This document shows positions 13,901 to 26,495 of a DNA stretch of 64,000 bases, piece by piece. Every line of letters starts with the position of its first letter. Position 1 is the first letter of the stretch. The DNA is from Hypoxylon rubiginosum. Lineage: Eukaryota; Ascomycota; Sordariomycetes; Xylariales; Hypoxylaceae. The translations under genes and the position numbers were made by a program. The stretch covers positions 186,001 to 250,000 of the forward strand of contig CADCXA010000034.1 in NCBI GenBank assembly GCA_902806565.1, read 5' to 3'. Under the pieces are notes generated by a model, which saw only the letters and a list, made by a program, of their open reading frames with translations, ran no database searches and had not been told where the DNA came from.

Positions 13901-16900
13901 GTACGGGAAATCTCCTCGTAGGGAGATCATCAAGAAACATACTAACGTTGGAAGTCCCGGTCGTTATCTTGCATGTAAAGTCTGCGGGCCCCCATAGCCA
14001 TATCACACACAAAAGACGAGCGCGGTTTCGGGTTATAGTATAGCGAAAAAGAGTAGAGGCCGGCGAATGGGAATTGCTCGTAGAATATGGATCTTGCTTC
14101 ATGTGAGATTACTGTCCGATGAAGAGTTCGCAGCTGCTAGTGTCACGTCGGTCGTCCCCTCGACCTTCGCAATACCGGCGGAAGCCCACTTTAAGTCAAG
14201 ACCCTCCATCCTCTCATGGTTCTGCCATGGGAAAGTGGAGAGTTCGGAGAATTTGAATGCAATATTTGTATGCGAACTCTTCTCAAAACGGACATTATAC
14301 CCTGTATAGCTGACCGCTTTGACAGTTAAAGCTGGTGTGAGAGGGATTTGTTTCATGAAACATAATTGTGGAATCCATCTATATCGCATCTTTTGTTTCT
14401 TCTGCCGCCATACGAGACACTGGCATCGTTGATATATATCCTAGCCAGCCTCTACATATGACAGAACGTCCAGGTATCTAATGCCTGAAGCAGGTCAGTG
14501 CTACCGCGAACATGGCCGCTTGTTATATATGACCTTGACCTTGACCTTGTCCTCGTTATTGATGGCGACGCAGCTACCAGACCCTTTGACTGCCGCGTCA
14601 TGTAGTTCAGTTCCCTCTTCTGCCCAAAAATCTCCATCTGACCTCTCCTGCAGCATTATCGAGATTGACGAGGAATATTTCTTTGTCCGGAAGGCTGTTC
14701 CTGAGGAAGCCCCCCATCTCTCAGTCCTACACGGGTCCTGTCACAAAACAAATGGACGCCGTTGGTCTCGGCCCGTGGCCTTGGCTGTTTTGGCATTCTT
14801 GGCTCTGTTTTTTAGACAGTCGAATTCGGGGCGCCCAAGTCGTTTTAAGCTAGCACTTCGTATGTGTCAGTTAGGCTTAAAACGTGTCCGGATATGCACC
14901 AACCTTGATACCGTCTTCCTACGACGACGCACAGACCGACATATAGCTTCATTTTTAGGGGACCCGTTAAAGTGCTTTGCTGCTGTCAAGTGCTTATCAC
15001 TTGCGTGAACACGTCAATTTTATCACTTCCCATTTGTTTACGTAACCTAGAGCTTTCACAAAGCCGTACACCCGGCTATTGTGACTGCGAGGATTACGAA
15101 GTATATTGAAACGAAAGAGCATCCCAAAACATCCCCCTACGCGACATATTGAATGTGTGCCTCGGACATCATAGATAACTACCAGGTTACCAAATCCGCT
15201 ATAGTCACAACTACTATTGTGTCTAACGGCATTTCTATGATCGACTCGTCCTTTTCCCAGCAACCAGGTACGACATTGGTAGACGACGAGGCTGACAACA
15301 CCCAGTAACGACCACGTAATGAGCAATAACGTCAGCAGTCTAAAGTATATCAACCCCAAGTTAACTAGAAGGGCAGTTTGGCTGTTGGAGATACCTGTAT
15401 GAGAATATCAAGCTAAGGTGGCCATATCTTGCTTCATGGGTGACATGTCTACCGAGAAGCTCTTATTCCTTCCGACTTCTCTATGAAAAAATATCACTGC
15501 CCCTTCAAACCCTCCTATTTACCAACCCGACTTATAATCTTTGCGTTCAGATCTTTTCCTTCCGTCCTCTTTCCATGTCATTCTGTCCGGGTGGTTAATC
15601 CAGCCTTTCCGCCGCCGGTGAATTTTTATTTTCCCTGTTCTATCACAGTCCTAATGAATGCTATCTCCAAATACGTCAAAGTCGAGATAAACCATGCAAT
15701 ATATGCTCATCTAAGCCAGTGCAATAAAGGCACAAGCTAGGTGCTTTCGGTATCCTTTTTGGTACCCTTTTTGCCAACCTAATTACCATTGGTGTCCGCC
15801 AGCATCAGTTCGAAGATTGCTGGTCTGAATTCCAATACCGATGAAACTACCACATGTGAAGTTTGATCTTGCATCATAGCCAGGTACCTAGCCAGGCTCT
15901 TTGAAGGATGTAAAGCGGTGTGATTGTGCTTGATGTTCCGCACAAGCTTGGTCACAGCAAACAATCCTTCACCCGGAACGGGAAGGTCGTAGCACGGAGA
16001 ACAGACAGCAACCACATGAACCAAACCAAAGATGAGATCTCTTTCCTGGTCGTATCTACATCCCACACGATATCCTTTATTGTATAGATTCAACAGTAAT
16101 ATGACAGCTATAGTACCAGTACCAGACTACCGGTTACTGGAAAGAGTAGTTGTCGACCGGTCTACTTAAGAAATAGGGGTCTTGATGACATAATCATGTC
16201 GACAGTGTTTTCTTCCGTAGCCACGGAAAGCTAGACACAATTAACGTCAAGGAAAGCAGAAATTGCGAAGTGAAATATTGTGCCATCGTACACCGCAGTC
16301 CTGAAGAAGGCAGCCCTGCTAGCAGAGGCTCAGCAATTTCTACGACTATTATTACAGCTTCTGAAGGTATCCTACTCTGCTCCCATAACAGCATGATAAA
16401 GATACCTACCTTCTACCTGTTAGGTTTCCCGCGGGTGAAAGAGATGCTCTATTTACGGAACGCGAAACTTTTACTAGCATATTACCGAATCTGTTACGTA
16501 CATCTCATCAGGTTTCATAGAAGCGGCTGGAGCCTAGTTTATATCTTGTTGCTGAACTACTCAAGCGAATAACCTCAACTAGACTAGTATTTAATTAGCT
16601 AAGTAGTAAGGACTCTATATTCTAGGTGTGGCTTGCACAGAAATGACGGCTCGAGCACCGATGTAGAGCCAAAGCATTTCCTCCAGCTACCAAGATGTGA
16701 TCTTTAAAATCGACTGTTGACTCTCGTCCGGCTGTAGAAGAGTAATAGTACCGCCCTTCATGCTAGGTACGCTTGGCGGCGGCGCCATGCCGCAAAAATA
16801 CACCACGAAATACTCAGCAGCAAAGAGGCCCATCTTGTCAACTTCTGTCCTAGGTCAGGGCGTAAAACCGACTTGAGGAATGAGACGGTGCTATACGCAA

Positions 16901-18188
16901 GCCCATCGAAGTCGCCGACATAGGTAGCCCAGATATGTGACGACCATAAAACGCAGACTCGACATAATGCTGCAGTGCTTTATCGATTCCAAGGGCCGTA
17001 ATCCCGGTGGCCCGGTACTCGAGACACGGAAATGTGCCAGAACAGTAATTACCGGAATAGATTGCGATCATAGAACGCATGGAGGAAAATAACTATTAGT
17101 ATCTTCCTCCACGGCAAGCAATTGCCGTTTCCAGCAATATGGGACAACTGCCATGTGTCCACAGCTGCTGAACTCTGCGCCGCACGTTTAGGTGCGACGG
17201 CGATATCGCATCGGTGTTGGACCGCTGGGTATGGCAACTCCGTGTAGGACTACATCGCCGCCTTTTCGACCTGCCCCCGACTAACCCCGGGGGTAAATCA
17301 AACTCGACTCCGTCACGGGCGCCCACATACATCTGCCGTCACGCACGCGGTCACCGGCTACCAAGTTAGGTAGAGAGATCCCTAAATCTGGAGATGATGC
17401 GACGGCGATGACGACGTTCAAGCGGCTCGACGAGAAAAAAAGGCGCGAATGTTAGCAAGAAGAGGTCCGAGTTCTGGATCTTCGAGGGCGCCGACGAGAT
17501 CTTCCGGCTGGGTCGAGGATCTCGCCGAAGCGCCGGGCCCCGTCGTCGCGGAGCTGGAGAAGAAGGCGCGCGAGGATATCTGGCATGGCTCGATGAACAT
17601 GTTCATGATAAGAGTATCACGGGTTGATGTGTACATGATGATTCGCAATAGGCGATATAACACCTCTATGTAATTTAGTACGACTTCAAGAAAAGGGAGC
17701 GGATATATCCTTTAGAATAAAGCGGTGACTTGGCCAAGTATCCCAGGTAGTCTAGTAGGCAAATGCTCGATAGTGTAAGAGAGGTACGGAATTAGGACCG
17801 TCCTCTCTGTAGAAACGACTCTGTTGAACTATTTTACTTTACTTATCCAACTATACGTGTGTACTGACTTAATTACGAAGTACTTCCACCTATGAATATT
17901 AGTTGCGCCTATCTTAATTGCAGCCTTTGCTGCTAACCTCTCGTTCGCATCTTACGAGCCTTTGCTCCCCTGCTTGAGGCACACTGAGATTAGGGCGCGC
18001 GACGACAGTAATGGGTAAATATCGAGCGCCCGATAGGACTGTTGCCGCTTTGCTTCTGTAATTTGGAATTCAGCTAAAAGTTTGCGCGAAATTGGAAAAA
18101 AAAAAAAGGCTCATAAGTCTGCTACAAACTTGTCATGAAAGAAGGACAAAAAAACGAGAGAGAAAAAAACGAAAAAAGAAATTAGTCG
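10909..18188. other. 7.3-kb block with no supportable gene
   Basis: No frame reads convincingly as a protein and no exon chain could be built. The longest frames are 14481-15008 (+), 14997-15359 (-), 15779-16093 (-) and 11891-12418 (-). The minus-strand frames at 15779-16093 and 16850-17080 have fairly protein-like composition and could be decayed coding sequence, but I recognise no family. Other content: a short 7-bp tandem repeat at 12811-12832, an A-run near 13285-13297 and a GC-rich island about 17440-17590. I see no transposon termini, RNA gene or clear RIP signature. Confidence 0.45.
18163..18177 (-). terminator. Pol III terminator of tRNA-Ser
   Basis: Read on the minus strand, two T-runs (T6 at 18177-18172 and T7 at 18169-18163) follow the tRNA 3' end by about 12 nt. 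This is the usual RNA polymerase III stop. Confidence 0.8.
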
Positions 18189-18269
18189 CGACAACGACAG
18201 GATTCGAACCTGTGCGACCGAAGTCATTAGATTTCGAGTCTAACCCATTAACCACTCTGGCACGTTGCC
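18189..18269 (-). tRNA. tRNA-Ser(CGA)
   Basis: On the minus strand the 81-nt gene folds as a class II tRNA. The acceptor GGCAACG pairs with CGTTGTC, including one G-U pair, with discriminator G. The D-arm carries an intact A box (TGCCAGAGTGG), the anticodon loop CTCGAAA gives anticodon CGA (codon UCG), a variable arm follows, and the T-arm ACAGG-TTCGAAT-CCTGT supplies the B box. The long variable arm and the anticodon agree on serine. There is no intron. Confidence 0.95.
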
Positions 18270-18995
18270 TTAGGTCGATTGGAAAGTAAAGTTGTTATTA
18301 CCGACTATATCGCGCAAGCGGAACTGCAGGGCTATGCTGCGTCCTAGCCAATCAAAGCCACGCAACCCTTGCAATAGCAGCTAACAGCCAATAAAATAGC
18401 TCGGATGATATAGCTCCTATCGATCTGCTACCATCGTCACGTCGTGGCCACCGATCGGGATCTAGAGAAATATTGCCTCCTTATGTAAAGGGGCCCAGGT
18501 ATTAAGAACAATACTCGGCTTATAAGAATACGTCATCGCCTACGTATTTGTTGTTATTCTCCTTAACCTCTCGCCTCGATAGAACTTGAGAGTCTGTGTC
18601 ACCCCCGCCATTACGATGAGAAGTTTGCAGTATTTTTTTGGTGTGAAGTAAAGGCTTACTTACCCCTTTTCTATGCACTATGCACATTGACAGAGTATAC
18701 GCGATGCTTGAACATGTATGTATAAATAGCTATTGCGAAGAAGGAAGTAACTCCAAGCGCCCAATGCTGCTGTAGGAGCGATCTCTTATCATGTTTATTT
18801 ACAATGCCCTGTAGAGTTCCGTTCTACCTCTTTTAACCCATGCATGCACCCTCTATGATGACCACAAGATATAATAATACATGTCTCCCTAAAAGAAACG
18901 CCAGGCTTCAAATAGCAACCCTCCCTCCATGTGATGTGTCTATTCTTCAACCCATCTGTACCTCCTACCTACCTAGGTAGTCGGTTCACATTCCT
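18270..18995. other. Spacer with no gene seen
   Basis: No coding frame. A TACCTAGGTA palindrome lies at 18970-18979, just before the stop codon side of the DUF7053 gene. The half nearest 18995 should be that gene's 3' UTR. Confidence 0.5.
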
Positions 18996-19827
18996 TCACG
19001 CGCCCCCGTTCTTCTTCGCGTCCTCCACCATCCGCGCCACGATCCTCGCGTGTATGCCCTCCCAGTTGTTATCGACCTGGCCCTTGACGATCCCGACGAG
19101 CAGCCTGGAGCAGGTGATCTCGCAGTCCTCCACCAGCTCTAGCTCCCCTTCCTCCCCATCGTCACCACTACCACCGCCAACCTCTTTCCTCTCCCGCACG
19201 AGCCACCGCGTCTCCATCACCACCGCCAGCGGGCTCCGTATGCGCACGAACAGCCCGTCCCGCACGTCCACCAGCTCCTCCCTGCTGACGACGCTCGAGC
19301 TCCACACCGGGTTCGGCACGTGGTCCACGACCTCGTATACCTTGACGGCCGGCCGGCTCACGGGCTCCACGTCCCGCGGTAGCTGGTACGCCAGCCGCGC
19401 CGCCGCCGCGTCCATGCCGCCGCTTTCCTTTTCTTCTTCTCCCGTCGGCGCTGCCGGTTCTAGCGTCCGGTGCGACACGTGGTGCGGATCCGTCTTCAGG
19501 AAGAATTCGTGGTCGTGTAGTAGCGCGACTGCTGCCTCCTTGGTGATCTTGCTGGCTGCTACTGCTGCTGCTGAAGAAGAAGAAGATGATGATATTGACA
19601 ACGGGATCGGCGTCGTGTTGACCAATTTAGTCTTCCCCGTGAAAACTGCCCGACTTGTTAGCAAGCTAGCTACATATCATGTCATGTCATAGGTAGGAGA
19701 CATATCGGGGGTTGTAGGTAGGTAGTTCGCGAATAGGAAATATGATTCACTATTCCATTGGCACTGCTAAGGGGAGGGGGGAAAATGTGAGAGGGGCAGG
19801 CATATATGAATTTGACTTACACGACAT
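18996..19827 (-). CDS. DUF7053 family protein
   Basis: Two exons join to 218 residues. The first codes seven bases (ATGTCGT, 19827-19821), and the second runs 19645-18996; the 175-nt intron has a GTAAGT donor, TTGCTAACAAG branch site and GGGCAG acceptor. The start becomes MSFFTGKTKLVNTTPIPLS. Conserved stretches are AVALLHDHEFFLKTDPHHV, GLFVRIRSPLAVVMETRWLV, CSRLLVGIVKGQ and WEGIHARIVARM, the pattern of the fungal DUF7053 family. The fold resembles a lipid-binding START/SRPBCC cavity, but that is inference. A Ser run and a Gly/Asp/Glu-rich loop are low-complexity insertions. Function unknown. The gene is GC-rich compared with its flanks. Confidence 0.85.
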
Positions 19828-20788
19828 TTTTCTGTTTAATGTTCTATTTTTATTCTGTTCTTGTTCTGATTTGGTTGTTTGAACTAGTGTCTGCGTCTCT
19901 AGGTAGAAACCGAAGAAAAAAACTGAGAATTATGTATCAAGGCTGGTAAATTACTTTTGCAAAGCAGAAATGTTCTCGCAGGTTTATCTGAAAGCGAATT
20001 TCCTGTCGACTGAGTTACCTTTTTGATCAGGTCTGTTGAAGCGTCCAATGTCGCTTATCTACCCGCCAGCCCAAGCGGCAATAGGTGACATTTCAGCACA
20101 TAACCCCCCTGACATCATCAACCGTTTAGGGGGGGCAAGGGGGGCAACAGGGCGCCATCGTATGCGTATTCCCAAGCTCCCGAGGTTGCCGCATAGGGGT
20201 ATCACCAGCATAGCCTACGGGGGCTGAGAGGGGCCTGAGGAGGCAGGGAGGGTCCCTACCACCAACTTACAGCACGGTCCGCTCCCCGCGAAACCACTCT
20301 AGGCACACTACCCAAACTCCATCACGTTTCAACCCGAGAAAAAAAGGGGTACCAATCTTGCTACAGTCCTTACATTAAGTAGGGTTCTATATAATAAGCT
20401 CACCTACCTGACCCCGGTGCTGATCAGCCCGACCGAAATGTTGATCCTGTAACGAAAGCGGCACATATCAGTTTGAATCACAGCTGAAAAAAGTGACCCA
20501 ATACTCAGACACTTAAGGAAGATCATTAATAGGTAGATTGTCGCTATCAGAGCAGTCGCGGAATACAATTATGTTGTATTCTCTTTCTCTCCCCTTCTCG
20601 CCAAGCCCAAGGCTAAAACTAAGCCTCTGTTTCCTAATAATAAGGGTATCTTAAATATGACCGTCCCTAAATCACATCGCATTCTCTAAAACTTTTGTTG
20701 TGTTGTGGTGTCGTATACCTACTAATCCTTACAAAACCAACTCTACAAGTCTCGGCGCAATCACAAACCGTCTAGCTATTTGGCCGCT
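19828..20788. other. Spacer between DUF7053 gene and MED14
   Basis: It holds the DUF7053 promoter and the MED14 3' region. A G-rich, slightly repetitive segment lies about 20128-20150. The frame 20036-20227 (+) has no support as a gene. Confidence 0.5.
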
Positions 20789-23700
20789 TTAATCGTCCAG
20801 AATCACGACTGCTTGTCCCCCCTGCGCTCGAGGCTTCGTGGCTGCCATGTTCCTGTGATACGAAGTGTGCGCTGGGTTCTTAGCCTGCACTTGTCCTTTA
20901 GGTTGGCTCTGTTTTATGAGCGTCGGCGACTGTATCGCAAGTCGCCTAATGGCCTCGTCGATTGCTCTGATCAATTCTCCCACCCGATGGTCCGTCTTGC
21001 TTGCGGCGCAACCAACCAAAGACTCCCACTGTTTGTCTTCGGCCTTGAAGACCTTATCGAGCGCTTGCTTAAACTCGTCATCAGGCGTCTTCACCGGTCC
21101 GGGCTCCTCGCGGAATATGTGCCATTCAACTTCTTCGCGACGTTCGCGAAGCTTGATCTGCAAGGTCACCCGCCGTTGGGAGCTGACAACCCTATTGGGT
21201 CCAGGCAGATAGTAGCGCATCATGAACCAATCGAGATGGTATGCGAAAACTTCGACCCGGCCTTGGTTTCTCACTGCAAAGTCCTCCCAAGCATCTTCAA
21301 CTGAGTCGAGAGCACGATGTATCGGCAAAGTGCTCGACAAGAAGAACGGCAGCTTCAAGCAGCGCAAATCCGAATTTATCAGATGTCGGAAATGATCCAA
21401 CGCGCGTAGTTGTGGATTCCCTTTCTCAAACGAAAGCTCGATAGCATCAGGACTAAGAATCAACGTCACCTTCCTACGCTCGTCGTGTAGCTGCCCAGCC
21501 ATATCGCCCTCCGACTTCGTTCGGTGGGTATACGTGACCACAACCTTAGTAAGTGTGATTTCTTCGCATTGAATGTCTCTGTCGCTTCGGCGTATTGCGT
21601 CGATACAGTCGGCTAGTTTGTCGATAGCCTGCAGCCGGTGTGCAAGCGTATCGAGTATGGTACTACCAACTTCTGCTTCCAAACGAAGCGCGAACACCCC
21701 GAGACGCTTGTTAAACGCCACATCCCGTTCAACGTGACCCTTAAGGAGACCAAATCTCGAAGGGTCGGAAACTCTGAGTCGAGCATCCAGGAATACGCGC
21801 AACGACTCTTTCGGCGTTTTTTCTTTCGGTTCGGCGTCGTTACTAGTGGCGCCATCACGGTCTAGTAGCCGCAGCTTTGCAGATGAGTTCCGGGTGCCTT
21901 TAAACATAATCTCCACGAAATCGAGTGCCCAACTTGCCACCCGTTTCTCTGATTCGTGTGGTTGTTTGAGAATATCTGAAAGCCTTGCGAAAATAGCAGG
22001 TACCTTCATGCTCGCGGGGAGGGAGTAGTTATTTCCATCGTACGTGATTTGTTTTATTCGTCGCTGGCGTAGAGTTCTGAGATCCGTTGCGTGCGAGATC
22101 ATCGCGGCGGTAAACATGGTCAAGTTAGAGAAGAACCTATCTCCGAGATTTGGCGCATGAGAGCTGAGCGGTATATTGGCGAACGAAGAGATCCGTGCCT
22201 CTTCGTTGTGGTTTTTGCTATAGTGATATTGTTAGTCGTGGCTTAGAAAAGGAATGTATTCCGATAACTCACACTTCCATCAACCACCACTTGTCCCCGC
22301 TCAGACTCAGGTTTACCATAATATACCATGGGTCTGTCCAACCACGTCGCCTAAGCCACAGGAGCTGACCCATTTCTCGCAAGCCTAGTGCCTCCTTGAC
22401 GATATTCGGTTTGACGGGACCTTTGGATTTGTACCATCCTGTGCTCTTCCCCCGTCGGTTGATTTCATCCAAAACGTAGTTCCACCTAACGGACTCCAAA
22501 CAAGCGAGACCGTCCTGAATAGGATCTTTTGAGTACCAGTTTAGTCTCTGCTCCCCCCTGCAAGTGGTACTTGACTGCGGCTTCATCGAGAACATGCCGG
22601 TAGTAGAACTGATTCCGACGGTTACATAGCAGCCATAGCCCAATTGCATCTTGAGTGACGATTGTGTCGGATCGTCTCTGTCGACATCCAGTACGAGACC
22701 GGCTTCCCTCTTAGTAAACCGTCCATTCGATTTTAACCTAGAATGGATCGAGAAGAGGATGAATCCAACGTGTCTACCGATGACACGATTTAGTAGATCT
22801 TCTGTTGAGATATCCGCATCATTTAACGAGATATCCATGTCCATTACTTCTTTGTTGTCCTTGAACCAACGCAAGGTGAGATGACTGCATGATTTCGGAT
22901 CTTCGGCACCGCTAGATTTCCTGCCGCTGTGGACGCCCAAAATGATCCAGCTCCTCGGGCCCTCCGGCGGATAACGACCGACCCAATACTGAATCGACAT
23001 GGCCCGGTTCAACCGCTCTACCTTGAGCGTGTCTACCCAACGACCCCGGCGGAGTTCGAGAGCCTGGCGCATGTACTCAGAAATCTTATGAGTTAATACG
23101 AACTCATGAAGATATTTGTAGCATCCGTTTAGCCCATCCTTTTCTAGGGCTTCGTTGACTTTGCCTTCCAAATACATTCTCAGCGCATCGGACAGTTCGG
23201 CCGGTGCTGGCGTAAAGATGAACCGAAAATCAATAAACCAAAATTGCTTGTCGAAGTCCTCGTCGGCTATCGTAAGGTCGACCTCGAACTCGCCAGGAAC
23301 TTTGAAGGTGACACGGCCAGAAGCGATGGTGTAGTCACGAAAGTAGTAGGGGATGCTATCGTAGTCTTCTAGATTGAGGCGGATGGAGAGGAGCGTGTTC
23401 ACGTTCTCGATCCATTGCAATTGCTCTTTCGCAGTTAGGGGAGGCGGCTCGAGGTAGTTGAGATCCGGCATCCAGGGGGCGGCTCCGGTAGAGAGTACAT
23501 AGTGCGCAGTGTGTAGGTCGGGATTCGGGAGTCGTGCAAAGGTCAGTCCACTCTTGATAGTTATCATGTGATCTAGTATTTCCAGATACTTGGCTTGTTG
23601 CTGTCTGAGAAGGCCCATCAGGTCAATAAGCTTGCTTACGGATTCGGCATTTCTGCTCCATCTCGTGATGACTGCCAGCTTCACCCACTCGGCATGTTTC

Positions 23701-24197
23701 TCCTGGACGAAGTTCAGGAGTCTACTCTTCTTGGTAAGATTTTCCGGAGAAGTGTCGTCGGTCGCGGCGCCAACGTGGGCGGAATTGCCATTTACAGCCG
23801 TCGCGGGCAGCTGGATCTTAGCCAAAGCCATAATTTCGTCTCCTAGCTGATTGTGGGTTTTCTGCGCAAGGCGCGAGAGTAGGAGCCCCAGAGGGACGAA
23901 GCCCATCGTGACATGCTGTATTTCGTCTGGGAGGTCATTCATACGCGACGGATTAGTATTAAGTCGCTGTGGCTGCGCCGGCTTCGCGCCGTCGCCATTC
24001 CCTTCTCCGTTTATCATAGCGGACGTTCCCTTAGTATCCCCAGGCGCAGGCCCAACGGGTGCGCCATTCTGTCGGTCGGAGGTCGACTGGGGCGCGAAGG
24101 TACCGTTGCCATTGACGAACTGACTGTGATCTCTGTCATGATTTGTAGGTAGGGGAGCCCGAACGCCGTTCTCCATCATGACGACACCGGGCATCAT
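20789..24197 (-). CDS. MED14: Mediator complex subunit 14 (Rgr1)
   Basis: Two exons (24197-22273 and 22217-20789), split by a 55-nt intron (GTGAGT donor, ACTAACAA branch site, TATAG acceptor), encode 1117 residues. The N-terminus is Asn/Gly-rich and disordered. The conserved Med14 block begins about residue 90 with DLPDEIQHVTMGFVPLGLLL, then RLLNFVQEKHAEWVKLAVI and DYDSIPYYFRDYTIASGRVTF. Med14 is the backbone that joins the head, middle and tail modules of Mediator in the nucleus and links activators to RNA polymerase II. Reading the two open frames as separate genes would be wrong: the second begins with the in-frame continuation VKNHNEEARISSFANIPLSS. Start choice rests on the first ATG of the frame. 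Confidence 0.93.
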
Positions 24198-26495
24198 ATG
24201 CCTCGAACCCCCTTCCGCCGGCGCGGCGCGAGACTAGAGTAGGGCTCACCAAGACGTGTGCGATATCGATCGATAGACGAGTAGGAGACGGCAATGCGAT
24301 TATGCACTGAGGCATGTGTAGGTAGGTGGATGCGTGGGCGAAGGGAGGGCAAAATTCGGTTTGACGCGATTTAGTATGACTAGCGGTTTTCGTTTTGTTG
24401 GCACGGGGAGTATTATCTTTTCTTTACTTTTTTTTTTTTAACACCTAGGTAGGTTAAGCTGCGGGTAGTCGAGGAATACGAGGATTCAAAAATAATACCT
24501 CTTAGCAGGTAATGAATGAAGATTCGGGCATGCGTACCTATGTAGGTGGGTGGGTGGGCGCAAAGGTGGAAGAAGTGGTTATGGGCAGTAAAAGGAAGGG
24601 GAAACGAGACCAAGAGACGCGATGCTCGGGAAAATGTCGCTGGTACAAAGAATGGCGAGAGGTGGAATGGATTTCATGCGTTGAATGAAATCGTCGAGGC
24701 GAGGCGAGGCAAGGCAAAAAGGGCGGGTACCGGATGACGGACAGAACCCATAGAGAAGGCATAGAAATTCAAAAGATGGGCGCTTTACTTTCTTTGCCTG
24801 AATGTTGTCTTGGCGGAACTTGGGTTCTTTGATTGCTTTGGTACCCTCCCGCCTTTCAGCTGCCTTGTCGCTACCTATCGCACTAGCCACACTTGGTAGC
24901 TGCATTGTACCTGTACTTGTTTGTACCCCTACCCTCTAGCCTCTACCTTCTCTTAGCTGCCTAGGGCTGTTAGGCTAATTGAAGCCACAAGCGATAGCCC
25001 CGATAAGTTTTAGTGGTCTATTTCCCTATTTTCCCTATAGCTTAGGGGGAGGTGCCTTCTAAAGTAAAATTATTAGAACCCCCTATTACCCTACCTATGT
25101 ACTGCTAAATAGACCAGGTGGACTCGTCACTTATCACGGATATTTTCTTCATAGCAACCACCAGTCACGAACTCTTTTTGTTCGTTTGTCTCTCTTGTAA
25201 GACAGGATGAACACGTAGATAGTATCGTGAGTCACTCAAACAACCCATCTATATGCTACATGCTACAGCTCGCAATTTTGGCTACAAGTCTGACCATTGA
25301 GATTCATCCTCATCCATGCCCATGTTTCGCGGTTGCAGTACCACCTGCCTACTAAATTGGAACTCCCCTACCAACCCTTTTCCCCCCTTCTTTTCTGTCT
25401 CTAGGCACATGTAGGTACCTAGGTAATCAACATTGCTGTCTGGACACTGAAGATGTGGTCACTTCCCCTTCTTCCCCTCCTTGCTACTGCCATTGGTTTC
25501 GTGGATTGATCATTGATCATTGTGGTCGCAGTGAGACGAGCCTAACCAGCGGATATGGCCCTCGAGTGGCCTATAGGAAGTGCCCCCGTGACCGGAAGTT
25601 GTTATTAAAGATTGAATTCTCACCTCACTTTTACTACTCTGCTCGTTACAAACCTGCCTACCTGGGTAGCTGGTAAGTCTAGCGCTATAGTCCGTGCAAG
25701 TAGACAGCGTAGATGTCAGCACATACTTAAGCGACACTAGTATTGTATTCGCACCTTTACGAACTGCTCGATGCCATCTCAAACCCCGCCTTATTCCCTT
25801 GCAGTACGGCACAGGCCCATTTCGATGGTCCTGTCGCACATATCTCAATAGTGCCTTAGGTATAGTATAAATCGAATAAGAAAGTAAAACCCGACATCAT
25901 CTTATACTAGGTCATTCTGGACCGCAGGTAGGTTGAAGCTGTTTGCGGGTTATTAATCCCCCTCTCCTTTTGGCAAGTACTTTTTCATGTTTCCTATTGT
26001 CAAAATTCATATAATCCGGAGACCAAAGGTGTAGGGGTGTCAGGTAGTATTACACGGCAGTGTAGGTTACCTGTTAGTTAAAAAGAAAGTGGTGCAATAC
26101 CTAACAGACATGGTTGGGTAGCTTGGGCCGGCCTATAGAGAAGTTGGATTCGGAAAAGATGCGATTATTGGATTGCAAACAACATGATGGTGACAAATAT
26201 GAAACAATTTCTAGAAACCGGGCGCCTTGATATGACTTGGGTAAAGTTGCCTTATAAATCGTATAGAAAAGTCGCCTTTCCTAAGATGAAGAGACTCCGA
26301 AGACTCCGGTGGTTTCCGGGTGGGGCCGTACGCGGAATATCCGGAATCGGGAGTGACGTCGAAGCTGATAAAGTAAGGCAAGATAAAGTATATCTAAGTG
26401 AAAGCTCCCATCAAAACGAAGCAGAAACATATCACTGCCGCAAACCTAAAAACCTAAACTTCAATTTAATAAATCAAACAACGGAGGCAAATACC
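24198..26495. other. Divergent promoter region, MED14 / aldo-keto reductase
   Basis: A 2.3-kb spacer between divergent genes. One TACCTAGGTA palindrome lies at 25416-25425, and a near copy (CACCTAGGTAGG) around 24442. A T-run sits at 24428-24439. The frame 26184-26627 (+) overlaps exon 1 of the reductase but has no support as a separate gene. Confidence 0.5.

Noticed and set aside
14481..15008. 175-codon plus-strand frame in the long gap
   Set aside because: No conserved pattern, no splice partners, and composition like random sequence with a T/C-rich start.
20789..24197. Two separate genes for the two halves of MED14
   Set aside because: A 55-nt intron with good signals joins them in frame, and both halves belong to one family.
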